A stretch of 7,857 nt of DNA, from NCBI GenBank assembly GCA_035514995.1, contig DATJCC010000050.1:1-7857 (forward strand), in the 5' to 3' direction. Positions 5,759 to 7,857 of the stretch are shown piece after piece; within the stretch, counting starts at the first letter, position 1; every line of letters starts with the position of its first letter. The DNA comes from Leucobacter_A sp035514995. Its GTDB lineage: Bacteria; Actinomycetota; Actinomycetes; Actinomycetales; Microbacteriaceae. Position numbers and translations under genes: made by a program. The notes beneath the pieces are model-generated. The model was not told where the DNA came from, searched no databases, and saw only the letters and a program-made list of their open reading frames with translations.

Positions 5759-6469
5759 TTATGTGATCTTTGCAACCTGGTCAAACGCCAGCTCAACCGG
5801 GGTTTCACGTTCGAAGAGTGAAACAAGCACGGTTAGCTTACCGCTTGCAGGGTTGATCTCACTGATAGTGCCTGGAAGCCCTTCAAACGAACCTGATTTG
5901 ATGGTGATTGTTTCGCCAACTTCAAAGTCGATTTCTGTTGCGGGCTGAGCTGTAGCCCCGCCCTTGCCTTTGACGCTTTCAGCTTCAAGTTCAACTGTGC
6001 TTTTCAGCATCTCAAAAACCTCATTGAAGCGCAGTGGCATTGGGTCGCGCGCGTTACCAACAAACCCGGTTACACCAGGTGTGTGGCGCACAACGGCCCA
6101 GGTGTTTTCGTTAAGCTCCATACGCACAAGCACATAGCCTGGCACACGCACCCGGGTGACCATTTTGCGCTGCCCGTTTTTAACTTCCATAACCTCTTCT
6201 AGTGGCACCTGAATCTCATAGATGTCATCTACCGCACCCATAGTTTCGCGTCGGTTCCAAAGGTTAGATTTCACTTTGCGTTCATAACCTGAGTAGCTGT
6301 GGATCACATACCACTTGCCTGGTTTTCTGCGCAGTTCGCGTTTGAACTCAGCATACGGATCTTCACCAGCTACCGGCTCTTTAGCTACCGGTTCGCCACC
6401 AACATCGCTTGCTAGAGCATCAAGTGCAGCATCTAGCTCCACTTCGGTGTTGTGTGCTTCGCTTGTCAT
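5759..6469 (-). CDS. nusG: Transcription termination/antitermination factor NusG
   Basis: NusG binds RNA polymerase during elongation and links it to Rho or the ribosome. The 236-residue protein has an acidic, Ala-rich N-terminal extension (about 1-48) typical of actinobacterial NusG. The NGN domain (about 52-155) contains KWYVIHSYSGYERKVKSNL, VRVPGYVLVRMELNENTWAVVRHTPGVTGFVG and a short linker after it. The C-terminal KOW domain (about 182-236) contains VGETITIKSGSFEGLPGTISEI and LVSLFERETPVELAFDQV. The ATG at 6469 has GAGG 5 nt upstream and lies 21 nt after the secE stop. An in-frame 15-nt tandem duplication encodes EPVAK/EPVAG in the extension (about residues 26-35), a region where length variation should be tolerated. 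Confidence 0.98.
   Translation of the reverse strand: MTSEAHNTEVELDAALDALASDVGGEPVAKEPVAGEDPYAEFKRELRRKPGKWYVIHSYSGYERKVKSNLWNRRETMGAVDDIYEIQVPLEEVMEVKNGQRKMVTRVRVPGYVLVRMELNENTWAVVRHTPGVTGFVGNARDPMPLRFNEVFEMLKSTVELEAESVKGKGGATAQPATEIDFEVGETITIKSGSFEGLPGTISEINPASGKLTVLVSLFERETPVELAFDQVAKIT
6368..6391. repeat. Short in-frame tandem repeat inside nusG
   Basis: AGCTACCGG occurs at 6368-6376 and 6383-6391, a period of 15 nt. On the minus strand the two units encode EPVAK and EPVAG in the disordered NusG N-terminal extension. It looks like a small slippage duplication that keeps the frame. Confidence 0.55.
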
Positions 6470-6490
6470 TATCGCCTCGTCTGTATTTCT

Positions 6491-6769
6491 CTAGAACCCT
6501 GGTGTGCCGAATACCAAAAAGACTAACCAGCCCCACAACTGATCCATCAACCAAACAAACGCCATCATAATCACGACGAAAGCCAGCACAACAAGTGTAA
6601 AATTGATTAACTCTTTGCGAGTTGGTGTGGTTACTTTCTTAAGTTCGGCAATAACCTGTTGAAAGAAGAGAACAACCCGCCCGATCCACGATTTTTTCGC
6701 GTCATCTTGAGCTTTAGCTTTTTCGACGGCACCACCAGAGGCGGTTTCGTCGATTTCATTGCTGCTCAC
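6491..6769 (-). CDS. secE: Preprotein translocase subunit SecE
   Basis: SecE clamps SecY in the plasma-membrane protein-export channel. The protein has 92 residues. A charged N-terminal tail (1-27) is followed by an amphipathic helix with the family core VIAELKKVTTPTRKEL (39-54), then one hydrophobic membrane region (about 56-88), as expected for the single-span bacterial form. A longer frame begins with TTG at 6784. The GTG at 6769 is preferred because a GAAAGGA ribosome site lies 6 nt upstream of it, and the TTG start would overlap that site. The gene starts 29 nt after tRNA-Trp with no terminator between them, and 21 nt before nusG. This is the conserved actinobacterial order. Confidence 0.95.
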   Translation of the reverse strand: MSSNEIDETASGGAVEKAKAQDDAKKSWIGRVVLFFQQVIAELKKVTTPTRKELINFTLVVLAFVVIMMAFVWLMDQLWGWLVFLVFGTPGF

Positions 6770-6798
6770 AAGCGTTCCTTTCAATTTCTTAAAATGTT

Positions 6799-6874
<76 letters not shown>

Positions 6875-6894
6875 ATAAATAGCTACAACCGCAG

Positions 6895-6900
6895 AATGTA
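6895..6900 (-). promoter_or_regulatory. Possible -10 box for the tRNA-Trp/secE transcript
   Basis: On the minus strand TACATT (6900 to 6895) fits the TANNNT pattern. It would give a start around 6888, about 13 nt before the mature tRNA 5' end. Upstream DNA (6901-6935) is very AT-rich and includes the odd palindrome TTAATCATTAA at 6916-6926. No clear -35 box lies at the right spacing, so this is tentative. A TTGACT at 6964-6959 has no matching -10. Confidence 0.3.
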
Positions 6901-6952
6901 TTAAACCCAAATTTATTAATCATTAAAAATTAAAACGGGCATAAAAAATTCT

Positions 6953-6969
6953 GGTAGAAGTCAACTACC
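6953..6969. repeat. Small inverted repeat in the divergent intergenic region
   Basis: GGTAG at 6953-6957 and CTACC at 6965-6969 flank a 7-nt loop, AAGTCAA. On the minus strand the loop holds TTGACT, a -35-like hexamer, and a T-run follows 4 nt after the stem. It may be an operator between the two divergent promoters or a chance hairpin. The 5-bp stem is too short to call a terminator. Confidence 0.3.
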
Positions 6970-7021
6970 TAAGATAAAAGTGTACGTGATATTTACCACG
7001 TTGTCGAACCGAAAGTTTAGA

Positions 7022-7027
7022 TAGACT
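7022..7027 (+). promoter_or_regulatory. -10 box for a probably leaderless aminotransferase transcript
   Basis: TAGACT is followed by exactly 7 nt (TATATGC) and then the GTG start at 7035. This is the same spacing as at the FHA gene. There is no Shine-Dalgarno sequence before the GTG. A TTGTCG at 7001-7006 could act as the -35, but its 15-nt spacer is short. Confidence 0.5.
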
Positions 7028-7034
7028 TATATGC

Positions 7035-7857
7035 GTGACTAACATTACACGTTTATCTAAAAAACTCAGTTCAATCGCCCAATCAGCAACGCTCAAGGTA
7101 GATGCGAAAGCTAAAGCATTACAGGCAGAGGGTCGCCCAATAATAAGCTACGCTGCAGGCGAACCAGACTTTGCAACCCCAGCCCACATTGTTGATGCGG
7201 CCCGCAGAGCACTCGATGACCCTAAAAACTTTCGCTACACCGCTGCAAACGGACTTCCGATTTTGCGTGAAGCCGTAGCCGCCAAAACGCTACGCGACTC
7301 GGGACTTAAAATTGATCCGTCACAGGTGATTGTCACAAACGGCGGCAAACACGGCGTCTACCAGGCGTTTCAGTCGCTTCTTGACCCCGGTGATGAGGTG
7401 CTCGTTCCAGCTCCCTACTGGACGACATACCCAGAAGTGATTCGTCTCGCAGACGGAGTGTCAGTAGAGGTCTTTGCGGGAGCTGATCAGGGCTACAAGG
7501 TGACCGTCGAGCAATTAGAAAACGCACGCACAGATCGCACTAAAGTGCTGCTTTTTGTTTCACCCTCAAACCCAACCGGCGCGGTCTACTCTGAAGCTGA
7601 AACGAAAGCAATCGGCCAGTGGGCTAACAAACACGGCCTCTGGGTTATCACTGATGAAATTTATCAAAACCTAACCTATGACGGGGTGCGGGCAATTTCT
7701 ATCGTTGAAGCTGTTCCTGAGCTAGCCGATCGCACAATTCTCGTAAACGGTGTCGCAAAAACGTATGCGATGACCGGTTGGCGCATCGGATGGATGATTG
7801 GGCCTGAAGACATCATTAAAGGTGCGGGCAATCTGCAATCTCATATGACCTCAAACA
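7035..7857 (+). CDS. aspC: Class I PLP aminotransferase, aspartate aminotransferase-like (cut by window end)
   Basis: The gene is truncated by the window edge: 274 codons are present of the roughly 400 usual. Enzymes of this fold-type I subgroup transfer the amino group of aspartate (some also use prephenate) to 2-oxoglutarate, with PLP. Visible motifs are YAAGEPDF (39-46), FRYTAANG (66-73), VTNGGKHGVYQAF (100-112), APYW (126-129), SPSNPTGAVYS (176-186) with the PLP-ring Asn179, ITDEIY (205-210) with Asp207 and Tyr210, and GVAKTYAMTGWRIGW (239-253) with the PLP-binding Lys242. Lys105 in the NGGK motif matches the position used for acidic substrates in the Ib aspartate aminotransferases. That supports AspAT over a generic aminotransferase but is not proof. 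GTG is the only plausible start. The gene is divergent from tRNA-Trp/secE, and its 3' end is not visible. Confidence 0.88.
   Translation, partial: MTNITRLSKKLSSIAQSATLKVDAKAKALQAEGRPIISYAAGEPDFATPAHIVDAARRALDDPKNFRYTAANGLPILREAVAAKTLRDSGLKIDPSQVIVTNGGKHGVYQAFQSLLDPGDEVLVPAPYWTTYPEVIRLADGVSVEVFAGADQGYKVTVEQLENARTDRTKVLLFVSPSNPTGAVYSEAETKAIGQWANKHGLWVITDEIYQNLTYDGVRAISIVEAVPELADRTILVNGVAKTYAMTGWRIGWMIGPEDIIKGAGNLQSHMTSN

Larger units (their letters stand above)
6875..7034. other. Divergent intergenic region between tRNA-Trp and the aminotransferase
   Basis: This 160-nt AT-rich stretch must carry promoters in both directions. It holds the tentative tRNA -10 box, an odd palindrome at 6916-6926, the GGTAG/CTACC inverted repeat, and the aminotransferase -10 box. 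I see no open frame of note and no RNA gene. Confidence 0.6.

Noticed and set aside
6770..6784. TTG start for secE five codons upstream
   Set aside because: The TTG-containing segment is itself the Shine-Dalgarno region (GAAAGGA) for the GTG at 6769.
6936..6964. TTGACT as the -35 of the tRNA-Trp promoter
   Set aside because: No TANNNT hexamer lies 16-19 nt downstream. The nearest windows read ATGCCC- or TGCCCG-like.

Overview
The window looks like the chromosome of an actinobacterium with balanced to slightly AT-rich composition. It may be a small-genome freshwater member of Microbacteriaceae (Luna/Rhodoluna/Aquiluna-like), but that placement is inference. The evidence for Actinobacteria is: the order tRNA-Trp, secE, nusG, rplK, rplA; a NusG with a long acidic N-terminal extension; GTG starts on three genes; at least two genes whose best start sits exactly where a TANNNT -10 box would place the transcription start (leaderless mRNA); and actinobacterial-type PurK (FDHEHVP), L11 and L1. 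Almost every gene is housekeeping. I see no phage, transposon, CRISPR array or toxin-antitoxin pair.

Layout from left to right. Positions 1-160 are AT-rich intergenic sequence with a 15-bp-period repeat. A tight five-gene minus-strand run follows. Read in transcription order it is an FHA-domain protein (4416-3817), an NfeD/YuaF-like membrane protein (3778-3227), a flotillin (3226-1838), PurK (1823-699) and PurE (667-161). Gaps are 38, 0, 14 and 31 nt, and no terminator is visible between the genes. A second minus-strand block lies upstream: tRNA-Trp (6874-6799), SecE (6769-6491), NusG (6469-5759), L11 (5661-5233) and L1 (5224-4535). It ends in a strong intrinsic terminator at 4486-4519. The 97-nt nusG-rplK gap carries several short inverted repeats and is a candidate leader for ribosomal-protein control. 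A 160-nt AT-rich divergent region (6875-7034) separates this block from a plus-strand class I aminotransferase, which starts at 7035 and runs off the right edge.

The tRNA-Trp/secE/nusG/rplK/rplA block serves translation, protein export and transcription elongation. PurK and PurE together convert AIR to CAIR in purine synthesis. NfeD and flotillin form the usual two-gene membrane-microdomain module. FHA proteins read phosphothreonine marks left by Ser/Thr kinases.

The points most worth checking are: the linkage of an FHA protein and an NfeD-flotillin module to purKE; two DTV threonine motifs N-terminal to the FHA domain that could form a GarA-like switch; the apparently leaderless starts; and the inverted-repeat-rich rplK leader.
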